Source: Pectinatus haikarae (lineage in GTDB: Bacteria > Bacillota > Negativicutes > Selenomonadales > Selenomonadaceae). From it: a DNA stretch of 64,000 nucleotides. The stretch is taken from NCBI RefSeq assembly GCF_030813505.1, contig NZ_JAUSUE010000001.1; one strand, written 5' to 3'. The position numbers and the translations under genes are program-made. The notes beneath the pieces are model-generated. The model was not told where the DNA came from, ran no database searches, and saw nothing but the letters and a program-made list of their open reading frames with translations. Below, piece by piece: positions 1 through 6,806 of this stretch. Positions within the stretch are counted from its first letter, which is position 1, and each line of letters starts with the position of its first letter.

Positions 1-407
1 GTGTGGGCGGAGCTTCCGGTCCATTATACGGGACAGCTTTTCTGCGTGCCGCAGGACCATGCAAGGACAAAACAAACATTGATGCCAATACAGCCAAGGC
101 TATGCTTGACGCAGCTATAAAGGGAATACAGGATCGTGGCAAGGCACAAAAAGGTGAAAAAACAATGCTTGATGCACTTATCCCAGCATCGGAAGCATTT
201 GCTGAGGGTATAAAAGCAGATAAAACTCTTCTCGAATGCCTTTCTTCTGCTGTCCAGGCTGCTCAAGACGGCGTTGAGTATACAAAAACGATTATTGCGA
301 CAAAAGGACGGGCAAGCTATTTGGCTGAACGCAGCATCGGTCATCAGGACCCCGGTGCCACATCAGCGACTATCATGTTGACTGCGCTTTATAACTATAT
401 AAAGTAA
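1..407 (+). CDS. dhaL: Dihydroxyacetone kinase subunit L (DhaL), 3' part
   Basis: The 5' end lies outside the window; the reading frame is open from base 3 and runs about 134 codons to TAA at 405-407. DhaL is the ADP-binding subunit of PTS-dependent dihydroxyacetone kinase, which passes phosphate from DhaM to DHA bound on DhaK. The opening VGGASGPLYGTAFL segment is the Gly-rich nucleotide loop of the family, and the C-terminal GRASYLAERSIGHQDPGATS stretch is the usual DhaL ending. The next gene, dhaM, follows after 16 bases with its own ribosome site, so this is the tail of a dhaKLM operon. Family assignment is firm; the first part of the protein (roughly one third) is missing only because of the window edge. 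Confidence 0.95.
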   Translation, partial: VGGASGPLYGTAFLRAAGPCKDKTNIDANTAKAMLDAAIKGIQDRGKAQKGEKTMLDALIPASEAFAEGIKADKTLLECLSSAVQAAQDGVEYTKTIIATKGRASYLAERSIGHQDPGATSATIMLTALYNYIK

Positions 408-423
408 TAAGAGGAGTAAAAAA

Positions 424-816
424 ATGGTTGGCATTGTTATTGTCTCTCATAGTGTTAAAATTGCCGAAGGGGTAAAAGAATTGGCCCTGCAAATGGCGAA
501 AGGCCATCCGGTATTTACTGCCGGCGGAACAGCTGACGGCGGTATAGGCACAGATCCGATACGCATCCAGGAAGCTATGGAGGCCGCAAATTCAGGCGAC
601 GGTGTAGTTGTTATGGCAGATCTTGGCAGTGCTGTCATGAGTGTCGGTCTTGCCAAGGAAATGCTGGACCCTGATCTTGCCGAAGTAGTAAAATTAGCGA
701 ACGCGCCAATAGTTGAGGGTGCCATCGCGGCCACAGTCGAAGCTTCCATGGGAAGTTCATTGGAAAAGGTATTGCAGACTGCACACGATGCACGGAATAT
801 GGATAAGATTGACTGA
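424..816 (+). CDS. dhaM: Dihydroxyacetone kinase phosphotransfer subunit DhaM
   Basis: A 130-residue single-domain EIIA-man-like phosphocarrier. The start MVGIVIVSHS places the phosphorylated histidine at His9, and the TAGGTADGGIGT and VVMADLGSAVMS segments match DhaM. In the family it takes phosphate from HPr and re-phosphorylates the ADP cofactor held by DhaL. Only the EIIA-like domain is present, as in most Firmicutes; E. coli DhaM adds HPr and EI-like domains. A GAGGAG ribosome site sits 7 bases before the ATG. It is the last gene of the operon: a strong hairpin with T-run follows 18 bases after the stop. Confidence 0.93.
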   Translation: MVGIVIVSHSVKIAEGVKELALQMAKGHPVFTAGGTADGGIGTDPIRIQEAMEAANSGDGVVVMADLGSAVMSVGLAKEMLDPDLAEVVKLANAPIVEGAIAATVEASMGSSLEKVLQTAHDARNMDKID

Positions 817-834
817 AAAATGATTAACCAGAAT

Positions 835-880
835 AGGCATTTAAGGTTGGTGTACCCGACCTTGTATGCCTGTTTTTTTT
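835..880 (+). terminator. Rho-independent terminator after dhaM
   Basis: Arm AGGCAT...AAGGTTGG (835-850) pairs with CCGACCTT...ATGCCT (856-871), with one G-T pair and a short loop, and eight T residues follow at 873-880. It closes the dha operon. Confidence 0.85.
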
Positions 881-1194
881 ATTAATGCCTGAAAATTTGC
901 ATATTAACACTTTTTTTTTAAAACATATACGTATATAATATATATTACGTATATATTATTATTTTAAAAAATTCTTATTATAGCCTTAGTAATTATACAT
1001 ATTTCGCTCCGTAAATATTATTTTTTTATTTTAACAGCTCGTTAAATAATATACTCGACAAAAATGTTTTATACATATACAATAAATACTATTTCTTCTC
1101 CTTGACTAATAAAATAAACAAGGTTTATAATATTGCATGGAATATGTAATAATTGATATTATAATACGCGAAAGAATATCACAGGAGGGTTATT
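881..1194. other. AT-rich intergenic region upstream of hydrogenase operon
   Basis: About 310 bases without a gene. It is strongly AT-rich, with two copies of the palindrome TACGTA (928-933 and 946-951) 18 bases apart within a run of alternating A and T, and the hydrogenase promoter near its 3' end. No coding frame with a ribosome site is visible. The TACGTA pair could be a regulator site, but no family assignment is possible by eye. Confidence 0.5.
1102..1131 (+). promoter_or_regulatory. Sigma-A type promoter of the hydrogenase operon
   Basis: TTGACT at 1102-1107, an 18-base spacer, and TATAAT at 1126-1131. It lies 63 bases before the start codon of the small-subunit gene and points into it. 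The only other upstream signal on this strand is the dhaM terminator. Confidence 0.65.
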
Positions 1195-2319
1195 ATGGAA
1201 AGATACGATTCTATCTGGGACATGTACAAGAAAAAGGGGATTAGCCGTCGCAGTTTCATTAAAACCTGCACAGCAATGACTGCCTTGCTCGGATTAGCTC
1301 CCACAATGCTGCCCGATGTTGTCAAAGCTGCCGAAAAAAGACTGCCGGTCGTAATCTGGCTTCACGGACATGAATGCACAGGCTGCAGTGAGGCTTTTTT
1401 ACGTTCAGGGGCACCGTTGACATCTGACGTCATACTCAATATGATCGCTTTGGAATACGATGACACACTCAGTGCCGCATCCGGTGAGCCGTTTGAAAAC
1501 CATTTGCAGGAAATTATGAAAATTTATAAAGGACAATATATCCTTGCCGTAGAAGGAGCTGCTCCCCCTGATCCCAAAGGCGGTTTCTGCATGGTAGGCG
1601 GCAGGCCATTTGTCGAAGAAGTAAAAGAAGCGGCAGCTGGAGCTGCGGCTATCATTGCTTACGGCACCTGTGCCACGTGGGGCGGCATACAGGCTGCCCG
1701 GCCTAATCCTACACAAGCTGTATCCCTGAATGAAATCGTAGGCAATAAACCTATTGTCAATGTTCCCGGCTGCCCTCCTATTCCTGAAGTAATGACCGGT
1801 GTTATTGCCCATTATGCAATGTTTGGCAATCTGCCTCCTCTTGATAATAAAAATTGTCCTAAGCAGTTCTTTGGTAATCGTATACATGATACATGCTACC
1901 GCAGACCGTTCTTTGATGCCGGCATGTACGCCAATGATTTCAATGATGCCGGGGCAAGAGCCGGCTGGTGTTTATATAAACTCGGCTGCCGCGGCCCGGA
2001 AACATATGCCTCCTGCGGCAACATGCGCTGGTGGAATGGATTATCATATCCTATTCAATCCGGACATGGCTGCATTGGTTGTACAAGTAAGAATTTTTGG
2101 GACAATGATCCATTTTACACGCGCCTGCCTGAAGTCGCGGGCCTCGGTCTCGGCAATATAGACAAAATAGGCGCCGTCGCGACGGGCGCACTGGCTGTTG
2201 GCATAACTGCGCATCTTGCTACTTCAGCTGTTCAGAAGAGAAAACGTGATCAAAAAGAACTTGAAGATAAAAAAAAGACTGCTGAAGAACTCGACAGAAT
2301 AAGCAGAAGAAAGGATTGA
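1195..2319 (+). CDS. hyaA: [NiFe]-hydrogenase small subunit, Tat-exported (HyaA/HydA-like)
   Basis: This 374-residue protein carries the three Fe-S clusters that move electrons from the NiFe site to cytochrome b. A twin-arginine signal, SRRSFIK at residues 17-23, is followed by a hydrophobic stretch, so the folded heterodimer should be exported by Tat; no tat genes are in the window. Cluster cysteines are recognisable in HECTGCSE (Cys61, Cys64), GTCATWGG, PGCPP, the distal HDTCYRR site and the medial-type GCRGPETYASCG and GCIGCTS segments. A hydrophobic helix near residues 321-345 with a basic tail anchors it to the membrane. The start follows AGGAGG by 7 bases. Group 1 membrane-bound uptake type; firm. 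Confidence 0.96.
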   Translation: MERYDSIWDMYKKKGISRRSFIKTCTAMTALLGLAPTMLPDVVKAAEKRLPVVIWLHGHECTGCSEAFLRSGAPLTSDVILNMIALEYDDTLSAASGEPFENHLQEIMKIYKGQYILAVEGAAPPDPKGGFCMVGGRPFVEEVKEAAAGAAAIIAYGTCATWGGIQAARPNPTQAVSLNEIVGNKPIVNVPGCPPIPEVMTGVIAHYAMFGNLPPLDNKNCPKQFFGNRIHDTCYRRPFFDAGMYANDFNDAGARAGWCLYKLGCRGPETYASCGNMRWWNGLSYPIQSGHGCIGCTSKNFWDNDPFYTRLPEVAGLGLGNIDKIGAVATGALAVGITAHLATSAVQKRKRDQKELEDKKKTAEELDRISRRKD

Positions 2320-2326
2320 TTTTTTC

Positions 2327-4222
2327 ATGAAAAGAGTTGTGGTAGATCCTGTTACTCGAATAGAAGGTCATTTACGTTTAGAAGTTGAGGTTGACGAAGC
2401 TTCGGGAAAAGTAAATGATGCTCTCTCAAGCGGAACAGCATGGAGAGGCATTGAGACTATAGTAAAAAACCGTGATCCTCGCGATGTATGGGCTTATGTA
2501 CAGCGCATCTGCGGTGTCTGCACCAGTGTGCACGCTTTGGCTGCAGTCCGTGCTGTCGAAGACGCACTTTCTATAAAAATACCCAAAAATGCTCATTATG
2601 TACGCAATATTATGGCAGGCACAATAACAGCGCATGATCATATAGTCCATTTTTATCACTTGCATGCTTTGGACTGGGTCAGTCCTATTGAAGCTTTAAA
2701 AGCCGATCCTAAAGCGACAGCGGCAATGCAGGATACCGTCCTTAATACTTATTCCATACCTGTGAAAAATCCCGAAGGATACGATTTCAGCGCCTATCCC
2801 AAAGCTTTTCCCAAAGCTACAACAGCGTACTATAAAGATATACAAGATAAAATAAAACAGCTCGTTGACAGCAACCAGCTGGGCATCTTCGCCGCTAATT
2901 GGTGGGACCATCCCGCATATCAAATATTACCTCCCGAAGTGCATCTGATGGCTGTATCACATTATCTGAACATGCTGGACAAACAGCGCGAGATAGTAAT
3001 CCCGCATGTCATATTCGGCGGTAAAAACCCGCATCCTCATTATGTCGTCGGCGGTATGTCCTGCGCCATTTCAATGAATGATATGAACGCACCTGTCAAC
3101 AGCCAGCGTTTGGCTGCTGTCGAAACTGCAATTTCTCTGACTGCGGATGTGGTAAATTCCTTTTACGTACCTGATGCCCTGGCTATTGCTCACATTCATG
3201 CGCAAAAAGGCAGTGCCATCGACGGGGGCGGTCTTGCCGGAATACGTGTACTCGGTTTTGGCTCTTATCCTGATGAACCTTTTGCCGGACACGAAGATTT
3301 TGCCTCAGCGGCACTTGTTCGCTGCAACGGTGTAGTAGAAGATTTTGCTCAAGGACTAAACAGTGCAAAATATACGGAATTGACGGGGAAAGACCTTGAA
3401 GACAGTGCTGTAATAACCGAAAACGCTAAACATTCCTGGTATGAGAATAATGATGCACTTCATCCGTGGGATGGTGAAACAGATCCCAATTATACAGGTG
3501 ACAAAAACGGCAACAAAGAAAAATGGGAATATCTTGACAAAGATAATAAATATTCATGGATAAAAACCCCAAAATGGCGCGGCAGGGTCTGTGAAGTGGG
3601 TCCTCTTGCACGTTATATTATCGTTTATACGAAAGTAAAGAAAGGTATCATAACACCTACCTGGGCAGAAGAAATCATGATCGGTCAGATAGATCATGTT
3701 TCAAAACTCCTCAATCTCCCGCCCGAAAAGTGGCTGCCATCAACTGCCGGCCGTACTGTCGCTCGTGCTCTTGATGCCCAGCTTGCTGCAACAATGGAAA
3801 AATATTTCTTCGACAAATTGGTAAAAAATATAGGCACAGGCGATACAAATATCGCCAATACTTTAAAATGGGAACCTTCATCGTGGACGAACGGTGAATT
3901 TAAAGGCGTAGGTCTTTATGAAGCACCGCGCGGAGCCTTATCTCATTGGATAGTAATAAAAGACAAAAAAGTAAAAAATTATCAAGCCGTAGTGCCGACA
4001 ACGTGGAATGCCTGTCCGCATGATGATCAATCAGGAAACGGGGCGTATGAATTATCCATGATTGACACACATGTTGCCATACCGGACAAACCTTTGGAAA
4101 TAGTAAGAGCGGTCCGTTCATTTGATCCATGTCTCGCATGTGCCTCGCACGTATATGACAGCAAGAAGAAAACACTTAGTATGGTTAACACCGATCCATA
4201 TATAGGGAGTGGTAAAGTATGA
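2327..4222 (+). CDS. hyaB: [NiFe]-hydrogenase large subunit (HyaB/HydB-like)
   Basis: A 631-residue catalytic subunit. The N-terminal RICGVCTSVHA motif supplies Cys62 and Cys65 and the C-terminal DPCLACASH motif supplies Cys602 and Cys605, the four ligands of the Ni-Fe(CN)2CO centre. In the family a protease removes everything after the final His (His608 here) once nickel is in place. The tail to be removed is 23 residues, longer than the roughly 15 common in well-studied homologues. It has no signal of its own and would be co-exported with the small subunit. It starts 7 bases after the small subunit's stop, and its stop overlaps the cytochrome start (ATGA). Confidence 0.96.
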   Translation: MKRVVVDPVTRIEGHLRLEVEVDEASGKVNDALSSGTAWRGIETIVKNRDPRDVWAYVQRICGVCTSVHALAAVRAVEDALSIKIPKNAHYVRNIMAGTITAHDHIVHFYHLHALDWVSPIEALKADPKATAAMQDTVLNTYSIPVKNPEGYDFSAYPKAFPKATTAYYKDIQDKIKQLVDSNQLGIFAANWWDHPAYQILPPEVHLMAVSHYLNMLDKQREIVIPHVIFGGKNPHPHYVVGGMSCAISMNDMNAPVNSQRLAAVETAISLTADVVNSFYVPDALAIAHIHAQKGSAIDGGGLAGIRVLGFGSYPDEPFAGHEDFASAALVRCNGVVEDFAQGLNSAKYTELTGKDLEDSAVITENAKHSWYENNDALHPWDGETDPNYTGDKNGNKEKWEYLDKDNKYSWIKTPKWRGRVCEVGPLARYIIVYTKVKKGIITPTWAEEIMIGQIDHVSKLLNLPPEKWLPSTAGRTVARALDAQLAATMEKYFFDKLVKNIGTGDTNIANTLKWEPSSWTNGEFKGVGLYEAPRGALSHWIVIKDKKVKNYQAVVPTTWNACPHDDQSGNGAYELSMIDTHVAIPDKPLEIVRAVRSFDPCLACASHVYDSKKKTLSMVNTDPYIGSGKV

Positions 4223-4980
4223 CGGTCAGAGAAAATCAGTTTGTTGAAACTTCCATACCTAATGGCAAGGAAGCTCATTTGACAAGATTTTATATTTTCA
4301 GTCCTTTTTTGAGAATTTTTCATTGGCTGATGGTCATTTCTATAATAATTTTATTTTCTACCGGTATAGTTGTAATGACGCCTATGTCCATGGGTGAAGG
4401 ACAGTATGTAATTTTGAATGAATGGCATTTATCTGTCGATTGGATAAGAAATCTTCATTTTCTTGCCGGCTTCATTCTTTCGGCAGCATTTTTATTCAGA
4501 ATATACGGTTATATAATCAATAAGGGCGACAGGCTTTTGCCTAATTTCTTTCAAATGAAATTCTGGGATGATCTTGTGGAAGTAATGATGCATTATTGTC
4601 TGCTCAAATATTCACATAAACAATTTTTGCGCAATCCGATGGCGCGTATGTCCTATATAGCAATTTACGGCTTGATAGTGGTAGAAATACTGACCGGCTT
4701 TGCTATGTATTTTCAGGTAAATCCCAATGGTATCGGCGGCTCGATTTTTGGCTGGCTTGTCGTTCCATACGGAGAAATGTTTCTTCATGTTGTTCATCAC
4801 ATAGTGGCTTGGTGCATTTTCTTATTTGCAGCTATACATGTTTATATGGTAGTGCGCGCTGACTTTATGGAACGTGAAGGAGAAATTTCCAGCATGATTT
4901 CAGGAACTAAAGTATTGGCTCATTTGCCCGATGATATAAATGATATAAGAGACAAAAATGGTAAAATCATTAAAGGCTAG
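4219..4980 (+). CDS. hyaC: Ni/Fe-hydrogenase b-type cytochrome subunit (HyaC/HydC-like)
   Basis: A 253-residue integral membrane protein with four clear hydrophobic segments (about residues 31-53, 76-97, 142-166 and 190-211) and haem-ligand candidates in RIFHW, NLHFLAG, VVHHIVAW and AIHVY. In group 1 hydrogenases it takes electrons from the small subunit and reduces the quinone pool. Its ATG overlaps the large subunit's stop by 4 bases, implying translational coupling. The soluble C-terminal tail of about 40 residues is ordinary for the family. Firm assignment. Confidence 0.94.
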   Translation: MTVRENQFVETSIPNGKEAHLTRFYIFSPFLRIFHWLMVISIIILFSTGIVVMTPMSMGEGQYVILNEWHLSVDWIRNLHFLAGFILSAAFLFRIYGYIINKGDRLLPNFFQMKFWDDLVEVMMHYCLLKYSHKQFLRNPMARMSYIAIYGLIVVEILTGFAMYFQVNPNGIGGSIFGWLVVPYGEMFLHVVHHIVAWCIFLFAAIHVYMVVRADFMEREGEISSMISGTKVLAHLPDDINDIRDKNGKIIKG

Positions 4981-4994
4981 CAGGAGGTTTTCAT

Positions 4995-5237
4995 ATGTGC
5001 TCAACATGCGGCTGTTCAAGCCATGGTCAGGGAACTCAGATTCAATTTTTTGTCACAGGATATGATGCAAAAAATTCCAAGGCAGTGGAAGAAAAACTTT
5101 TGGGTCTTCCGGGAGTATTGTATGTGCATATTCATACTCATGACGGAGAAACAACAATAAATTATGACCCTGCAAAAACACGCTTAAGTGAACTTACCGC
5201 TGTTTTTGAACAAAAGGGTCTGCAGGCAGCTATTTAA
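4995..5237 (+). CDS. Small HMA-like protein with N-terminal CxxCGC nickel-type motif
   Basis: An 80-residue protein not assignable to a named gene. The first seven residues, MCSTCGC, match the CxxCGC nickel-binding element found at the N terminus of HypB in E. coli and others. The rest (about residues 15-80) has the beta-alpha-beta pattern of a heavy-metal-associated fold (VEEKLLGLPGV, then TTINYDPAKT), but the usual MxCxxC metal loop is absent. A His-rich strand, HIHTH (His45, 47, 49), could add ligands. It lies between the cytochrome gene and hypA with an AGGAGG ribosome site. HypB downstream lacks this motif, so a nickel-delivery role in trans is plausible but inferred. Confidence 0.75.
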   Translation: MCSTCGCSSHGQGTQIQFFVTGYDAKNSKAVEEKLLGLPGVLYVHIHTHDGETTINYDPAKTRLSELTAVFEQKGLQAAI

Positions 5238-5255
5238 GTAAATAATTAAGAAATA

Positions 5256-5292
5256 AAAGGCTGCTGCAAACAAAGATTGCAGCAGCCTTTTT
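5256..5292 (+). terminator. Strong hairpin between structural and maturation genes
   Basis: A perfect 14-base stem, 5256-5269 with 5277-5290, a 7-base loop and a run of five T. By form it is a Rho-independent terminator, but it sits only 21 bases upstream of the hypA ATG in an otherwise contiguous same-strand operon, so it probably works as a partial terminator or mRNA-stabilising structure that sets the ratio of structural to hyp transcripts. Confidence 0.85.
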
Positions 5293-5312
5293 GATTGCAG
5301 GAGCAGTAAATT

Positions 5313-5654
5313 ATGCATGAAATGGCAATGGCACAGGGTGTAATGGAGATAGTCGAAAGTTATGCAAAAAAAAGCAATGCTACAAAAGTCAGGACCATCG
5401 CTCTTTTGATAGGAGAAATGACAGGCGTTGTTTTTGAATCTCTTGAATTTTGTTTTAAAGCTACCGCTAAAGGAACTATCGCCGAAAATGCAGAGATGAA
5501 GTTGAAAAGTATCCCGCTCATCGGACATTGCAATGATTGCGGCAATGAATCGCATATTGAAAATTACAATTTTTTTTGTCCTCAGTGCGGCAGTGCCAAG
5601 GTAGATATTATATCGGGGCGGGAGCTGCGCGTTGAATATTTGGAGGTAGACTGA
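5313..5654 (+). CDS. hypA: Hydrogenase nickel chaperone HypA
   Basis: A 113-residue HypA: it brings nickel to the large subunit with HypB. The N-terminal MHEM gives the nickel ligand His2, and the zinc site is Cys73/Cys76 (CNDC) and Cys89/Cys92 (CPQC). Length is normal. The TGA stop shares a base with the hypB ATG, so the two are coupled. An AGGAG ribosome site lies just after the upstream hairpin. Confidence 0.95.
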   Translation: MHEMAMAQGVMEIVESYAKKSNATKVRTIALLIGEMTGVVFESLEFCFKATAKGTIAENAEMKLKSIPLIGHCNDCGNESHIENYNFFCPQCGSAKVDIISGRELRVEYLEVD

Positions 5655-6331
5655 TGGAAGTTCAGGTAATGCAGGATATTTTAGGAAGCAATGATAAACT
5701 GGCCGCTGAAAATAAAAAAATTTTTGACGAATACGGTATTTTTGTTCTTAATCTGATCGGTTCTCCCGGTGCAGGAAAAACATCTCTGCTGGAAAAAACT
5801 ATAGGCTCATTAAAAAATCATCTGCGCTTAGCCGTTATAGAGGGTGATCTCTTTACCAGCAAAGATGCCGACCGCATAGCGGACCATGATGTTCCCGTCA
5901 TCCAAATAAATACCAGCGGCGGGTGTCATCTGGATGCTATGATGGTGAAAAAGGTCCTCAGCAAACTTGATCTGCAAAACCTTGATCTTGTTATAATCGA
6001 AAATGTGGGCAATCTTGTTTGCCCTGCCGAATTCAATATCGGGGAGGATACCAAAGCCGTTGTTCTGAGTATTACTGAAGGTGATGACAAACCGCTTAAA
6101 TATCCTTTGATATTTAAAGAAGCCTCTGCCGTTGTACTCAACAAAATCGATATATTGCCCTTTACAAATTTTGACATGGAAAATGCCCGGCATGATATCA
6201 ATTGTCTTCATCCCGGTATCAGTATCATTGAAACATCCTGCCGCACAGATAATGGTCTTGATCAATGGTGCAGCTGGCTTCGGGCAGCTGCTTATGAAAA
6301 AAATGAACGGATGAAAAAAAATAATGGATAA
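5654..6331 (+). CDS. hypB: Hydrogenase maturation GTPase HypB, lacking N-terminal nickel motif
   Basis: A 225-residue SIMIBI-class GTPase that drives nickel insertion. The P-loop is GSPGAGKT at residues 36-43; the metal site of the G domain is kept, with Cys91-His92 in GGCHLDA and Cys123 in LVCPAEF. The N terminus, MEVQVMQDILGS, has neither the CxxCGC high-affinity nickel element of E. coli HypB nor a His-rich stretch. The missing element occurs on the small protein two genes upstream. Starts on the last base of hypA's stop; its end overlaps the next gene by 8 bases. Confidence 0.95.
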   Translation: MEVQVMQDILGSNDKLAAENKKIFDEYGIFVLNLIGSPGAGKTSLLEKTIGSLKNHLRLAVIEGDLFTSKDADRIADHDVPVIQINTSGGCHLDAMMVKKVLSKLDLQNLDLVIIENVGNLVCPAEFNIGEDTKAVVLSITEGDDKPLKYPLIFKEASAVVLNKIDILPFTNFDMENARHDINCLHPGISIIETSCRTDNGLDQWCSWLRAAAYEKNERMKKNNG

Positions 6332-6794
6332 TGTTACAATACTAGGTGTCGGTAATATTCTTATGCAGGATGATGGCTTTGGCGTCAGACTGATCGAAAA
6401 ACTACAGCTGATGAAGTGGCCTGAAAAAGTGAGAATCCTTGACGGAGGAACATTGGGAATGCTTCTCCTGCCATATATAGAAGGTACAAAAAAACTACTT
6501 ATAATAGACGCCATAAATGCACCAGGCACTGCCGGAGATTTTTTTTGTTTTGAGGGAAGTGAAGTCAACGCTTACTTTTCCAACAAAATATCGGTGCATG
6601 ATCTTGGTATCAATGATCTTCTTGCAGCACTTGCCATAACCAATGATCCTGTTGATGAAACTGTTGTCATGGGTATCAAACCGGCTGTTGTCGACCTGGG
6701 AATGGAACTTACAGAAATCATAGAGGAAAAGATGGATAAGACGATAGAGAAAGTCCTCAGCCATTTAAAAAAATGGCATGTTTTCCCCGTTTGA
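6324..6794 (+). CDS. hyaD: Hydrogenase maturation endopeptidase (HyaD/HybD family)
   Basis: A 156-residue M52-family protease that clips the C-terminal tail of the large subunit after nickel insertion. GVGNILMQDDGFG at the N terminus is the family signature; candidate nickel-sensing residues by comparison with E. coli HybD (Glu16, Asp62, His93) are Asp16, Asp62 and His92. Its presence agrees with the large subunit keeping a removable 23-residue tail. It overlaps hypB by 8 bases, placing a substrate-specific protease inside the general hyp operon. Confidence 0.93.
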   Translation: MDNVTILGVGNILMQDDGFGVRLIEKLQLMKWPEKVRILDGGTLGMLLLPYIEGTKKLLIIDAINAPGTAGDFFCFEGSEVNAYFSNKISVHDLGINDLLAALAITNDPVDETVVMGIKPAVVDLGMELTEIIEEKMDKTIEKVLSHLKKWHVFPV

Positions 6795-6806
6795 TGGTAA
6801 AATATT

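Noticed and set aside
5828..6568. 246-codon open frame on the minus strand over hypB
   Set aside because: Lies wholly antisense to hypB and the protease gene, both firmly identified; no ribosome site or family resemblance.
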